Shown here: in pieces, positions 7,729 through 15,394 of the stretch
How positions within the stretch are numbered: position 1 is the stretch's first letter
Layout of the letters: the number at the start of each line of letters is the position of its first letter
From: Lewinellaceae bacterium
GTDB lineage: Bacteria > Bacteroidota > Bacteroidia > Chitinophagales > Saprospiraceae
DNA: 64,000 bases
Assembly (NCBI GenBank): GCA_020636075.1
Contig: JACJYO010000010.1
Location: 62,001 to 126,000 of the forward strand
Reading direction: 5' to 3'
Translations under genes and position numbers: made by a program
Notes under the pieces: generated by a model
What the model was told of the DNA's origin: nothing
Databases searched by the model: none
What the model saw: only the letters and a program-made list of their open reading frames with translations

Positions 7729-7736
7729 CAAAGATA
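7729..7736 (-). promoter_or_regulatory. Promoter -7 box of the phhA leader transcript
   Basis: Minus strand reads TATCTTTG, a full TAnnTTTG match, 22 nt upstream of the leader-peptide ATG. A clear -33 TTG is not visible at 19 bp. Confidence 0.7.
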
Positions 7737-7822
7737 CTGGGCGGCTTTTGGAATTCCTAACCGGTGTTTTAAAAAAGCAGCGATTCTACGTCAACTGTTA
7801 TCTTTATAAAAAAGAAAAAGCT

Positions 7823-8430
7823 ATGCGTCCAATCATCTGTTTTTTCCTGTTGCTTTTCGCCTTGCAAAGTGTAGCACAGCGTACCCACGAAATTAAAACG
7901 GATCTGTTCTTGCCACCTGTTATTAAGATAGTACATCTTGCCTATGAATATAGTCCGAATGGACGGCTGGGTTTTGAAGGCGGCTTGTTTTTTCATGGGG
8001 ACACGATATCCTTGGAATCCCGCCGGAAGGCTATGACCCGAATACGCCCTGTGATTGTTACTTTGAAGTTTACCGCCCTCGATTGAATAATGGGATTATT
8101 CAAATTTCTGGGCGCTACTATTTTGAAAACAGTCATCTGCGGGGCTATACGGCGGACTTTTTGCTGCGCTCGTTTGAGATTTGGCGGGAAAAAACATACG
8201 ACAAACTATACGAAGAGCGAGTAGGGGAACCACCTGTACCCTTTATGAAGGAAAATCATTTTGGCATTGGCATCCAGGTTGGATACAAATGGCTGTTCTT
8301 TAAAAAATATACTGCTGGAGCCGAATATGGCATCGATTATGACCCCAGGCGTTCCGTCAATCAGGCTTTTTTAGGAGGCCCACGGGTTTATATTGTGCCA
8401 ACGATCAAGCTGGGGTATCGATTCCAATAA
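7823..8430 (+). pseudogene. Frameshifted secreted/outer-membrane-type protein
   Basis: Reads as one gene of about 202 codons broken by a -1 shift. The first segment starts at ATG 7823 with a signal peptide (RPIICFFLLLFALQSVAQ) and continues through KTDLFLPPVIK and NGRLGFEGGLFF. At a run of six T (7988-7993) the reading must move back one base, giving SWGHDILGIPPEGYDPN and then an open frame to the stop at 8430 (IGIQVGYKWLFFKKYTAGAEYG, ending KLGYRFQ). Alternating hydrophobic residues and a C-terminal aromatic (F-Q) suggest an outer-membrane beta-barrel. Family not recognised. One missing T would explain the break; it may be a sequence error. Confidence 0.65.
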
Positions 8431-8475
8431 TCGCCTTTTTCAACCTGAAAACGTAGGCCAGGTTCACTTCTCAGT

Positions 8476-8511
8476 CTTCTCAGCCCAGGCCTTAAGGCCT
8501 AGGCTGAGAAG
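8476..8511. repeat. 36-bp palindrome sharing the core of the trxB/phhA terminator
   Basis: CTTCTCAGCC/GGCTGAGAAG arms around CAGGCCTTAAGGCCT with a single mismatched pair. It lies between the convergent stops of the frameshifted gene (8430) and the DedA gene (8521), so it is probably a bidirectional terminator. Confidence 0.6.
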
Positions 8512-8520
8512 TGAAAGTTC

Positions 8521-9162
8521 TCACTTCCGCATCCGTACCCGCACAAACTCCACAAAAATCGGCAGCACCGAAATACCGATGATCCCGAAAACCACGATCT
8601 CAAAATTGTTTTTCACAATTGGAATCTGCCCGAAAAAATAGCCCGCCAGCGTCAGCCCGGTCACCCAGGCAATGCCACCGCCAATGCAATAGCCGATAAA
8701 CCGGCGGTACGTCATGTTGCCTACACCGGCCACAAAGGGGGCAAACGTGCGCACGATCGGCACAAAGCGCGCGATGACCAGCGTGCGCCCGCCGTATTTT
8801 TCATAAAACTCCTGCGTGCGTTCGATGTAGGAGCGTTTCAAAAACCAGTAGTCCCGGGTGAACACCTTGTTCCCAAGGTAGCGGCCAAAAAAGTAGTTGG
8901 TATTGTCGCCGAGAATGGCGGCAAAAAACAAGAGCGGAATCAGCAGCCAGACGTTCAGAATGCCGGTTTTGGCCGTAATAGCACCTGCCGCAAAAAGCAG
9001 CGAATCGCCGGGCAAAAACGGCGTAACCACGAGGCCTGTTTCACAAAAAATAATGAGCGCGAGCAGGAGGTAAGTCATCACCTCGTAATCCCGCATAATG
9101 TTTTCCAGGTGGACGTCGAGGTGGCGGATAAAATCAATAAATTGGGTAAGCAATTCCATCAT
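8521..9162 (-). CDS. DedA family membrane protein
   Basis: A 213-residue inner-membrane protein of the DedA/SNARE-associated family. The signatures are ETGLVVTPFLPGDSLLFAAGAI (residues ~38-60), GRYLGNKVF, and the basic motif YGGRTLVIARFVPIVRTFAPFVAG (~115-140). DedA proteins contribute to membrane homeostasis and are linked to undecaprenyl-phosphate or phospholipid flipping and proton-motive-force maintenance. About five hydrophobic segments are visible. The two adjacent ATGs at 9162 and 9159 are equivalent; a longer upstream frame has low-quality sequence (MVRSDMPRQHF). It is in the same direction as the CDF gene upstream, 126 bp apart, and may be its operon partner. Confidence 0.93.
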   Translation of the reverse strand: MMELLTQFIDFIRHLDVHLENIMRDYEVMTYLLLALIIFCETGLVVTPFLPGDSLLFAAGAITAKTGILNVWLLIPLLFFAAILGDNTNYFFGRYLGNKVFTRDYWFLKRSYIERTQEFYEKYGGRTLVIARFVPIVRTFAPFVAGVGNMTYRRFIGYCIGGGIAWVTGLTLAGYFFGQIPIVKNNFEIVVFGIIGISVLPIFVEFVRVRMRK

Positions 9163-9288
9163 GAAACAGGGATCGTATAGGTCGTTTGTTGAAAACGGCG
9201 CGAAGATAGGTGAAAAATGTTGGCGCGGCATGTCGGACCGGACCACGGGCCACCAGCATTCAAAAAGCAGGCCAGCCTGTTGATTGGC

Positions 9289-10161
9289 TCAATTATCCGG
9301 CTCGACGTGGATCAGAATATCCGACAGCTCAGGCAGGGCTTGCTGGAGCGCATTTTTCAGGCGGTGGGCAATATCGTGGCCTTCTTTGACACTTATGCTG
9401 CCCTGCACGATCAAATGCAAATCGACATGGAAACTGATCCCTGATTTGCGCACATAGCATTTTTCAGTGTTGATCACACCCTCTACGGTCAAAGCGATGG
9501 CTCGAATATTGTCGATCAGATCGTCGTACAGGTGCTCATCCATGATCTCACCAAGCGCAGGGCGAAAGATCAGATATGCGTTGAATACAATAAATCCGGA
9601 GGCCAGCAAGGCCGCCCAATCGTCGGCAGCCTCATACCCTTCGCCCATGTACACGGCCACCGAAATCCCGATAAAAGCCATCAGTGACGTAATGGCATCA
9701 CTTCGGTGATGCCAGGCGTCGGCTTTCAGGGAGGTGCTCCGGGTTTCGTCGCTGCGTTTATTTACAAAGCGGTAGAACAACTCCTTGATCAGCACGATCA
9801 CGGCAAGCACCGGCAAGGTGTACATTTCCGGACCTTCGTGTGGCGTTTGAATATTATGGATGCTGTCGTGCGCAATGATCGTAGCGGAAATTACCAAAAA
9901 ACCCACCACGGCAAAAGTGATCAGGGGTTCTGCCTTGCCGTGGCCATAGGGGTGATTTTCGTCGGGCGGCTTGGTGGCATATTTCAGGCCAACCAAAACC
10001 AGAATGGATGCAAATACATCGGTGGTCGATTCAATGGCATCGGCAATCAAGGCATACGAATGGCCAAAAACACCGGTCAGCCCTTTGACAAGCGCCAGCA
10101 GGATATTGCCGAATATACTCAGGTAGGTGGTACTGATCGCTTTTTGTGCCTGCGTACGCAT
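9289..10161 (-). CDS. CDF-family cation efflux transporter
   Basis: A 290-residue cation diffusion facilitator that exports divalent metals such as Zn2+ in exchange for protons. Visible features are about six transmembrane helices, the metal-site segment DAIESTTDVFASILV in helix II, PYGHGKAEPLI after it, and the HHRSD site in helix V (DAWHHRSDAITS, an HxxxD motif). The C-terminal cytoplasmic domain (residues ~205-290) ends with a typical HVEP. The first site has Glu-Ser-Thr-Thr-Asp where Zn transporters often have HxxxD or DxxxD, so the ion cannot be fixed; Zn, Fe and Mn are possible. Confidence 0.92.
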   Translation of the reverse strand: MRTQAQKAISTTYLSIFGNILLALVKGLTGVFGHSYALIADAIESTTDVFASILVLVGLKYATKPPDENHPYGHGKAEPLITFAVVGFLVISATIIAHDSIHNIQTPHEGPEMYTLPVLAVIVLIKELFYRFVNKRSDETRSTSLKADAWHHRSDAITSLMAFIGISVAVYMGEGYEAADDWAALLASGFIVFNAYLIFRPALGEIMDEHLYDDLIDNIRAIALTVEGVINTEKCYVRKSGISFHVDLHLIVQGSISVKEGHDIAHRLKNALQQALPELSDILIHVEPDN

Positions 10162-10370
10162 AGTTCAGGTATCCACTTTTTTTCGGCTGCAATATCGCAT
10201 TTCGAACCTGTTTGGGCACTTTTCACAACGTTAAAAGCAGATAAATTCACAAACTCTGGGCCGTAGTTTTATTCGCAGTAGCACTGTATTACTTTGGTGA
10301 AACAACTGCTCATTTGTTCCTATATTTACTGCCTCGCGATTTCTAATTTTCAAAACAAAACAACGCAACC

Positions 10371-11765
10371 ATGAATCTGACGCGCAGAAAATTTCTGACC
10401 GCCGTAAGCATGCTGGCCGCCGGCTCGGTCGCTGCATCCTCCTTTAATTTTGGTTTTCTCAATAAAAAACTGCGCATCGCGCTGGTTGGAACCGGCATTC
10501 GTGGCACGACGTTTTGGGGGAAACGTCTGGTGGACCAGTACAGCGACATTCTGGAGTTTGTCGGCTTGTCGGATATTAACCCGGGACGGCTGGAGTTTGC
10601 CCGTTCGCATATCGGCACAAACTGCCCGGTGTTCACCAATTTTGAGGAAATGGTGCGCACCACCAAGCCCGACCTGATCATTGTGACCACGAAAGATGCC
10701 ACCCACCATGAGTTTATCATCAAAGGCCTCCAAATGGGCTGCGACGTGCTCACTGAAAAACCGCTGACCACGGATGAATTCAAGTGCCAGCAAATTCTGG
10801 ATGCTGAAAAAGCCTCCAACAAAAACCTCATCGTCGGATTCAACTATCGTTGGGCGCCCTACGCCACCAAGATCAAGGAACTCCTGATGAATGAATCCAT
10901 CGGTAAGATAACTTCCGTCGAATTCAGCTGGTACCTCAATACCTATCACGGGGCTTCCTATTTCCGCCGTTGGCATGGTCAGCGCGAATCCGGCGGCACC
11001 CTGTGGGTACACAAAGCCACGCACCACTTTGACCTGCTCAACTGGTGGCTCGACTCCGACCCGGAGGAAGTGTTTGCCTATGGCGATCTCGAGCACTACG
11101 GCAGCAACGGACCGTTCCGGGGTAAAAACTGCCGCAACTGTCCGCACACCAGTAATTGCAAATATTACTGGGATATCAACAAGGACCAGTTTGCAATGAA
11201 CCTTTACGCCAAAAATGAACACTACGACGGCTACATCCGCGACAATTGCCTGTTCCGCGATGAGATCAATATCTACGACAAAATGTCGGCCCAGGTGAAG
11301 TACAAAAACAATGTGGTGCTCAACTACAACCTCACAACCTATTCTCCTTACGAGGGCTGGAAAGTTGCCTTCAACGGCATGAAAGGCAGGATTGAAGCCT
11401 GGCTGGACATTCCGCACTTTAAAAATGCCACCATTAGTCAGGCAGAAATGCATGCTGCCGAGATGGATCAATCCGGTAAAGAACCGGTTGACCTGGAGCC
11501 AATTATTCTGCACCGGCTTTGGGAAGCCCAGGAAGTCATTAAGGTTGAAGTGAGCCGTGGGGGGCATGGCGGTGGCGACGAAAAACTTCACGAAAAGATT
11601 TTTGTACATCCCGATCAAAAAGATCCTTATGACCGGGCCGCCGGCGTGCGCGATGGCGCTATGTCGGTGCTGATCGGGATTGCCGCGCGAAAAAGTATTG
11701 AAAGCCGCCATCCGGTGCGCATCGCCGAACTGACTACCCTGGAACCCAGGGCAAAACGTTTGTAA
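10371..11765 (+). CDS. Gfo/Idh/MocA-family oxidoreductase with Tat signal
   Basis: A 464-residue NAD(P)-dependent oxidoreductase. The N-terminus carries a Tat-type signal (TRRKFLTAVSMLAAG), then a Rossmann fold (IALVGTGIRGTTFWGKR, residues ~38-55) and the family signature DVLTEKPLTTDE. A C-terminal alpha/beta domain follows, with a four-cysteine cluster in KNCRNCPHTSNCKYY that may bind a metal. Family members oxidise sugars or remove glycosidic groups. Tat export with a tightly bound cofactor is common for Bacteroidota versions. Substrate unknown. An ~90-bp gap separates it from the next gene. Confidence 0.9.
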   Translation: MNLTRRKFLTAVSMLAAGSVAASSFNFGFLNKKLRIALVGTGIRGTTFWGKRLVDQYSDILEFVGLSDINPGRLEFARSHIGTNCPVFTNFEEMVRTTKPDLIIVTTKDATHHEFIIKGLQMGCDVLTEKPLTTDEFKCQQILDAEKASNKNLIVGFNYRWAPYATKIKELLMNESIGKITSVEFSWYLNTYHGASYFRRWHGQRESGGTLWVHKATHHFDLLNWWLDSDPEEVFAYGDLEHYGSNGPFRGKNCRNCPHTSNCKYYWDINKDQFAMNLYAKNEHYDGYIRDNCLFRDEINIYDKMSAQVKYKNNVVLNYNLTTYSPYEGWKVAFNGMKGRIEAWLDIPHFKNATISQAEMHAAEMDQSGKEPVDLEPIILHRLWEAQEVIKVEVSRGGHGGGDEKLHEKIFVHPDQKDPYDRAAGVRDGAMSVLIGIAARKSIESRHPVRIAELTTLEPRAKRL

Positions 11766-11855
11766 GGGATTGATTTTGAGTGGACGCTGTTAGGATCTAC
11801 GCAGTTTTACCTTTCACAAATACCGAACAAATTTTTTAACAAAACTCTGAATGGA

Positions 11856-12386
11856 ATGAAAAACGTATCGAGTGCCCTGTTGCTTCTGTTACTCATTTCC
11901 GCTTGCCAACCCACTACGGAAGCGCCAAAACCGGTAGACAAAGCAGCGATTGAAAAAGATGCTGCCGCCCTGATGGACCGCTTCTATGCAGCTCAGCGAG
12001 GCGACGACCCGGCGGAATTGGCACTGGTGATTGCTGAAGATGTCATTGCCTATGGCACGGATCCGGCTGAAATTATGGTCAAAGCGACTATGTTGAAAAC
12101 GATCGAACAGTACAAGCAAGACCCGGTAATGGCTGAACTTCTGGCAACCCTGAATATTGAAGTAACTAAACGGGATATGCGTATTTCCGATGATGGAAAC
12201 CAGGTGGTGGTCACCGACCAGGCCAATGTAAGTTTTAGCAAAATGCCGATCCGGGGCACAACAATTATGGTAAAAGGAGAAGGCGGTTGGAAGGTTAGCT
12301 ACTACAATGCCGGTTTCCTGGTCAATAACACCGATTTGGCTAAAGTGGATTCCTGCATGGCAGCAACTCCGGCGCCTGCGCAATAA
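11856..12386 (+). CDS. Lipoprotein with NTF2/SnoaL-like domain
   Basis: A 176-residue lipoprotein: signal peptide with lipobox LISAC (Cys17), then a linker (QPTTEAPKPVDK). A domain follows that resembles the DUF4440/SnoaL-like NTF2 fold (AAALMDRFYAAQRGDDPAELALVIAED... opening helix, closing GGWKVSYYNAGF). Such domains occur as enzymes, ligand binders or orphan secreted proteins. There is no catalytic set that I can recognise. It lies in the same direction as the oxidoreductase before it and the NmrA-like gene after it, 90 and 185 bp away, so co-transcription is possible but not shown. Confidence 0.75.
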   Translation: MKNVSSALLLLLLISACQPTTEAPKPVDKAAIEKDAAALMDRFYAAQRGDDPAELALVIAEDVIAYGTDPAEIMVKATMLKTIEQYKQDPVMAELLATLNIEVTKRDMRISDDGNQVVVTDQANVSFSKMPIRGTTIMVKGEGGWKVSYYNAGFLVNNTDLAKVDSCMAATPAPAQ

Positions 12387-12571
12387 CGTGGTGATGACAA
12401 TCAGTTCGAAATGTATCACCTATCTGATCTTGCGACAATATTTACACTCAGGCAGTCAAACACCAGTTTTTCACCGGCACTCCGGGTTGATCTTGCAACC
12501 TGAAGTGCCGGTTTGGTGTTTGTTTCCTGACAATCACCATTCCTTAAATTCAACCGATTAAAACAAAATTT

Positions 12572-13516
12572 ATGGCACAAAAGAAAACAATCGTAGTATT
12601 CGGCGCTACCGGCGCTCAAGGCGGCGGGCTTGCCCGGGCAATTTTGAACGACCCCAATGGTGAATTTGCCGTGCGCGCGGTAACCCGTGATAAAACATCC
12701 GACAAAGCAAAGGCGCTCGCCAGCATGGGCGCCGAATTGGTCGAAGCCAATATCGATGATCCACAAAGTCTGAACAAAGCACTGGAAGGTGCTTACGGCG
12801 CATTTTTCGTGACCTTTTTCTGGGATCACTACTCCGCTGAAAAAGAAACAACAGATGCCAAACATTTGGCGGAGGCCGCAAAAGCAGCCGGGTTGAAACA
12901 TGTGATCTGGTCGACACTGGAAGATGTTCGGAAATTTGTGCCACTGGACGACAACAGCATGCCCACCCTGCAAGGAAAATACAAAGTGCCACACTTCGAT
13001 GGTAAAGGCGAAGGCGACCAGTACTTTGCCGGTGTGCCGACCACGTTTTTGCTGGCTTCGTTTTATTGGGAAAACCTGATCTATTTTGGCTTGGGGCCAA
13101 AGCCCGGGCCGGATGGCAACCTGGTGTTGACTTTCCCGCTGGGCGATAAAAAAATGGCCGGTATCGCAGCCGAAGATATTGGCAAATGCGCCTACGGGAT
13201 TTTCAAAAAAGGGGAATCCATGATCGGGGAAAGGGTAGGTGTTGCCGGTGATCATTGTAGCATCCCCGAGATGGCGGCAACACTGTCGAAAGCATTGGGT
13301 AAGCAAATTGGGTACAACGAGGTTTCACTTGACGTGTTCCGCAGTTTCGGCTTTCCAGGCGCCGACGATATTGGCAATATGTTCCAGTTTTACCGCGACT
13401 TCGACGAGGCCTGCAACAAAACCCGCGATGTACAGCGCTCCAAGGCACTGAATCCGGAATTGCAGTCCTTTGATCAGTGGGTGGCTGCAAATGCGAGCCG
13501 GATTCCTACGGAATAG
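12572..13516 (+). CDS. NmrA-like NAD(P)-binding protein
   Basis: A 314-residue atypical short-chain dehydrogenase of the NmrA/HSCARG type. It has the nucleotide motif VVFGATGAQGGGLARAIL at residues 8-25, the second strand AVRAVTRDKTSDKAKAL, and AYGAFFVTFFWDHYS around residues 75-90. The active-site tyrosine/lysine pair of classical dehydrogenases is not evident. Relatives sense NADP(H) balance or reduce small substrates. The start MAQKKTIVVFGATG is standard for the family. It is the last plus-strand gene before a 0.6-kb palindromic repeat region. Confidence 0.9.
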   Translation: MAQKKTIVVFGATGAQGGGLARAILNDPNGEFAVRAVTRDKTSDKAKALASMGAELVEANIDDPQSLNKALEGAYGAFFVTFFWDHYSAEKETTDAKHLAEAAKAAGLKHVIWSTLEDVRKFVPLDDNSMPTLQGKYKVPHFDGKGEGDQYFAGVPTTFLLASFYWENLIYFGLGPKPGPDGNLVLTFPLGDKKMAGIAAEDIGKCAYGIFKKGESMIGERVGVAGDHCSIPEMAATLSKALGKQIGYNEVSLDVFRSFGFPGADDIGNMFQFYRDFDEACNKTRDVQRSKALNPELQSFDQWVAANASRIPTE

Positions 13517-13559
13517 ACTCTTGTTCCTGACACAAAAATTCGATGATTTAATTTTGGGG

Positions 13560-14045
13560 ATCTTTCGCGCGCCAACCCCAGCCCCATCCCCTCCCCCAAG
13601 GGAGCTCCCGATTACCCACAAGTTGAATGATTTTATGGTGATACATTAAACTTGAATTGTAGTTTTTGATGGAACAAATCGCTCCGCCCTTGTCAACCCC
13701 ACCCCCAACCCCTCCCCAAGGGGGAGGGGAGCCGCGACGTACACCGTAGATTACACTATACCTTTGAATTTGGGGTAAAAAAAAAGCGGTCGACGCTACG
13801 GCTCCCCTCACCCTTGGGGAGGGGTTGGGGGTGGGGTTGACACGGCGGAGTGAAATTTGTCTGCATCTGCTCGTCGATTTCGATCCTATTAAAAACATTT
13901 CAGCCAACTTGTGGGTAATCGGGAGCCCCCTAGGGAGGGGAGCCTGATCCCACATTTTTTATTTGATTCTATAAACGGAATCAGGACTTAGATTGAGGGC
14001 AAGCCCCCCTCCCCGTGGGGGGAGGGGACGGGGGTGGGGTTGACA
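13560..14045. repeat. Nested G-rich palindromic repeats with G-quadruplex potential
   Basis: Fills most of the gap between the convergent NmrA and endonuclease genes (13517-14113). Outer arms 13600-13630 and 13901-13930 pair (GATTACCCACAAGTTG / CAACTTGTGGGTAATC). Inner arms 13692-13734 and 13799-13842 pair (GTCAACCCCACCCCCAACCC with its complement). Further G-rich copies lie near 13562-13598 and 14010-14043. Each copy holds four or more G-runs (for example GGGGAGGGG, then GGGGGTGGGG) ending in GTTGACA. No gene is supported here. Confidence 0.8.
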
Positions 14046-14113
14046 CACAAAAGCCATAAAAATTCATTTTCGTACTGAATAGCTTACGAAACCGTAGGAC
14101 GAATAAATACAAC

Positions 14114-15214
14114 CTACCGCAATACCACCGCCACAGTTTCCCGGATCATCCGCCCCGAACCCTGCAATTGTACTTCGAGAAAGCCTGGCGAGGCCTGCAA
14201 CCCGACGGGCGTTTCTACACCAAACCGGAAAAAACCGGCCGGGGCATCCGTTATCTGCCAGGATGCCAATTCAGCACCTATTACAGAATACAAGCGAAGG
14301 GTAACCGTGCCTGAAAAGGGGAGGGTCATTTCGACTTGCCCGGGGCCTTGCAAGGGGTTTGGCGCCAGCCGTAGCCCTAGCGGGTGTTGGCCGGGTTCAG
14401 TCGTATTGCTGGTGCAGGATTGTGCCAATTCCGGGCAATAGATCCGCCGGGCCAGCGTGCAATCGAGGATGAACGGATTGGGCTTGTTTTCCTGGTAAGG
14501 TGCGATGCGCCAGGTTTTGATCAATTCGCTGGAGTCGGCGGGGTCCTGGTCGTGCCACTGGCAAAGTGTAGCGCGTTGTATCGAAAAAAAAGCCGGGTCA
14601 GCAAGGTCCGCTTCCGCGCGGTACATGGTGTAGAAGTAAAAAATTGCCCGGGCAAGGTCGCCCTTTACGGCTTCGCGAGGCTCAAACGCTGCACCCGTGG
14701 CTTCGCTGTACAAATCCTTATCCACAGCCGGAATACTGTTCAACACGAATGTTTTGTAAAACCATTTCTGGGTTTGCGCATCCGGAATTTCGGCATAGGG
14801 CAAATTGCCCCGGGCTTCGTTCACCGGGATGCGCGCAGGAAACAGGTGGTGCATGTCGCTACGGGCATTGCCGTTAGCGGCGCCCTTGGCCTGCGGGTAG
14901 CCGTGTTCGGTGTTCATGCCCAGCGAAATGCCGTTCAGGTACACATACTGCGTGGGGTCTTGGGTCGGGTCGAGGTAGAGCGTATGGCCGGAATAGATGC
15001 AGCGCAGGCTATCGTCGTCAATGGCCAGCACCTTGGCATACAACGTATCACGGGCATTGGCATAGTCGAGTACGCTGTCGGGTTTAAACGCAAGCACCAC
15101 GCTGTCGTATAGCTCCGGGCCGCTGAGATTTGGGAAAACGGCCTGATAAATTTGTGCGGAGGCACTAATTCCGGAACCCAGCAGTGCAAAAACAAGGATT
15201 TTCAATCGAAACAT
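14114..15214 (-). CDS. Secreted endonuclease I-family nuclease with T9SS sorting domain
   Basis: A 366-residue exported protein. Signal peptide (FALLGSGISASAQ), then an endonuclease I domain (PF04231-like): DMHHLFPARIPVNEARGNLP around residues 118-138 has the DxHHL core of this beta-beta-alpha-Me nuclease family. EPREAVKGDLARAIFYFYTMYR follows, with the WR/K-hydrophobic arrangement seen in the family. The C-terminal ~75 residues (LRLAPNPLQG opening, closing VQLQGSGRMIRETVAVVLR) are a T9SS type A sorting domain, so it is secreted across the outer membrane. Likely role: degrading extracellular DNA for nutrients or phosphate. Confidence 0.9.
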   Translation of the reverse strand: MFRLKILVFALLGSGISASAQIYQAVFPNLSGPELYDSVVLAFKPDSVLDYANARDTLYAKVLAIDDDSLRCIYSGHTLYLDPTQDPTQYVYLNGISLGMNTEHGYPQAKGAANGNARSDMHHLFPARIPVNEARGNLPYAEIPDAQTQKWFYKTFVLNSIPAVDKDLYSEATGAAFEPREAVKGDLARAIFYFYTMYRAEADLADPAFFSIQRATLCQWHDQDPADSSELIKTWRIAPYQENKPNPFILDCTLARRIYCPELAQSCTSNTTEPGQHPLGLRLAPNPLQGPGQVEMTLPFSGTVTLRLYSVIGAELASWQITDAPAGFFRFGVETPVGLQASPGFLEVQLQGSGRMIRETVAVVLR

Positions 15215-15394
15215 AGCTGCAGATTTACAAACCGTGAAGGTACGACAGGGCGGGATACGGTGTTTCCCCTTGTTATGCAGTTAATTGACAATAAATGCGG
15301 TGGATTTGGAATTATGCCGCCCGTATTCCGAATACCTTCGTAATCCGCAAATTTGTTCCAATTGGTATTTTCAACAAGCATTACCATCCGTCGT

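Noticed and set aside
7988..7994. Programmed -1 frameshifting as the explanation of the broken secreted-protein gene
   Set aside because: TTTTTTC could slip, but there is no stimulatory structure that I can see and no reason for regulation; a missing T is simpler.
10350..11711. A 453-codon minus-strand frame opposite the Gfo/Idh/MocA gene
   Set aside because: Shadow of a confidently identified gene on the plus strand; no recognisable protein features.
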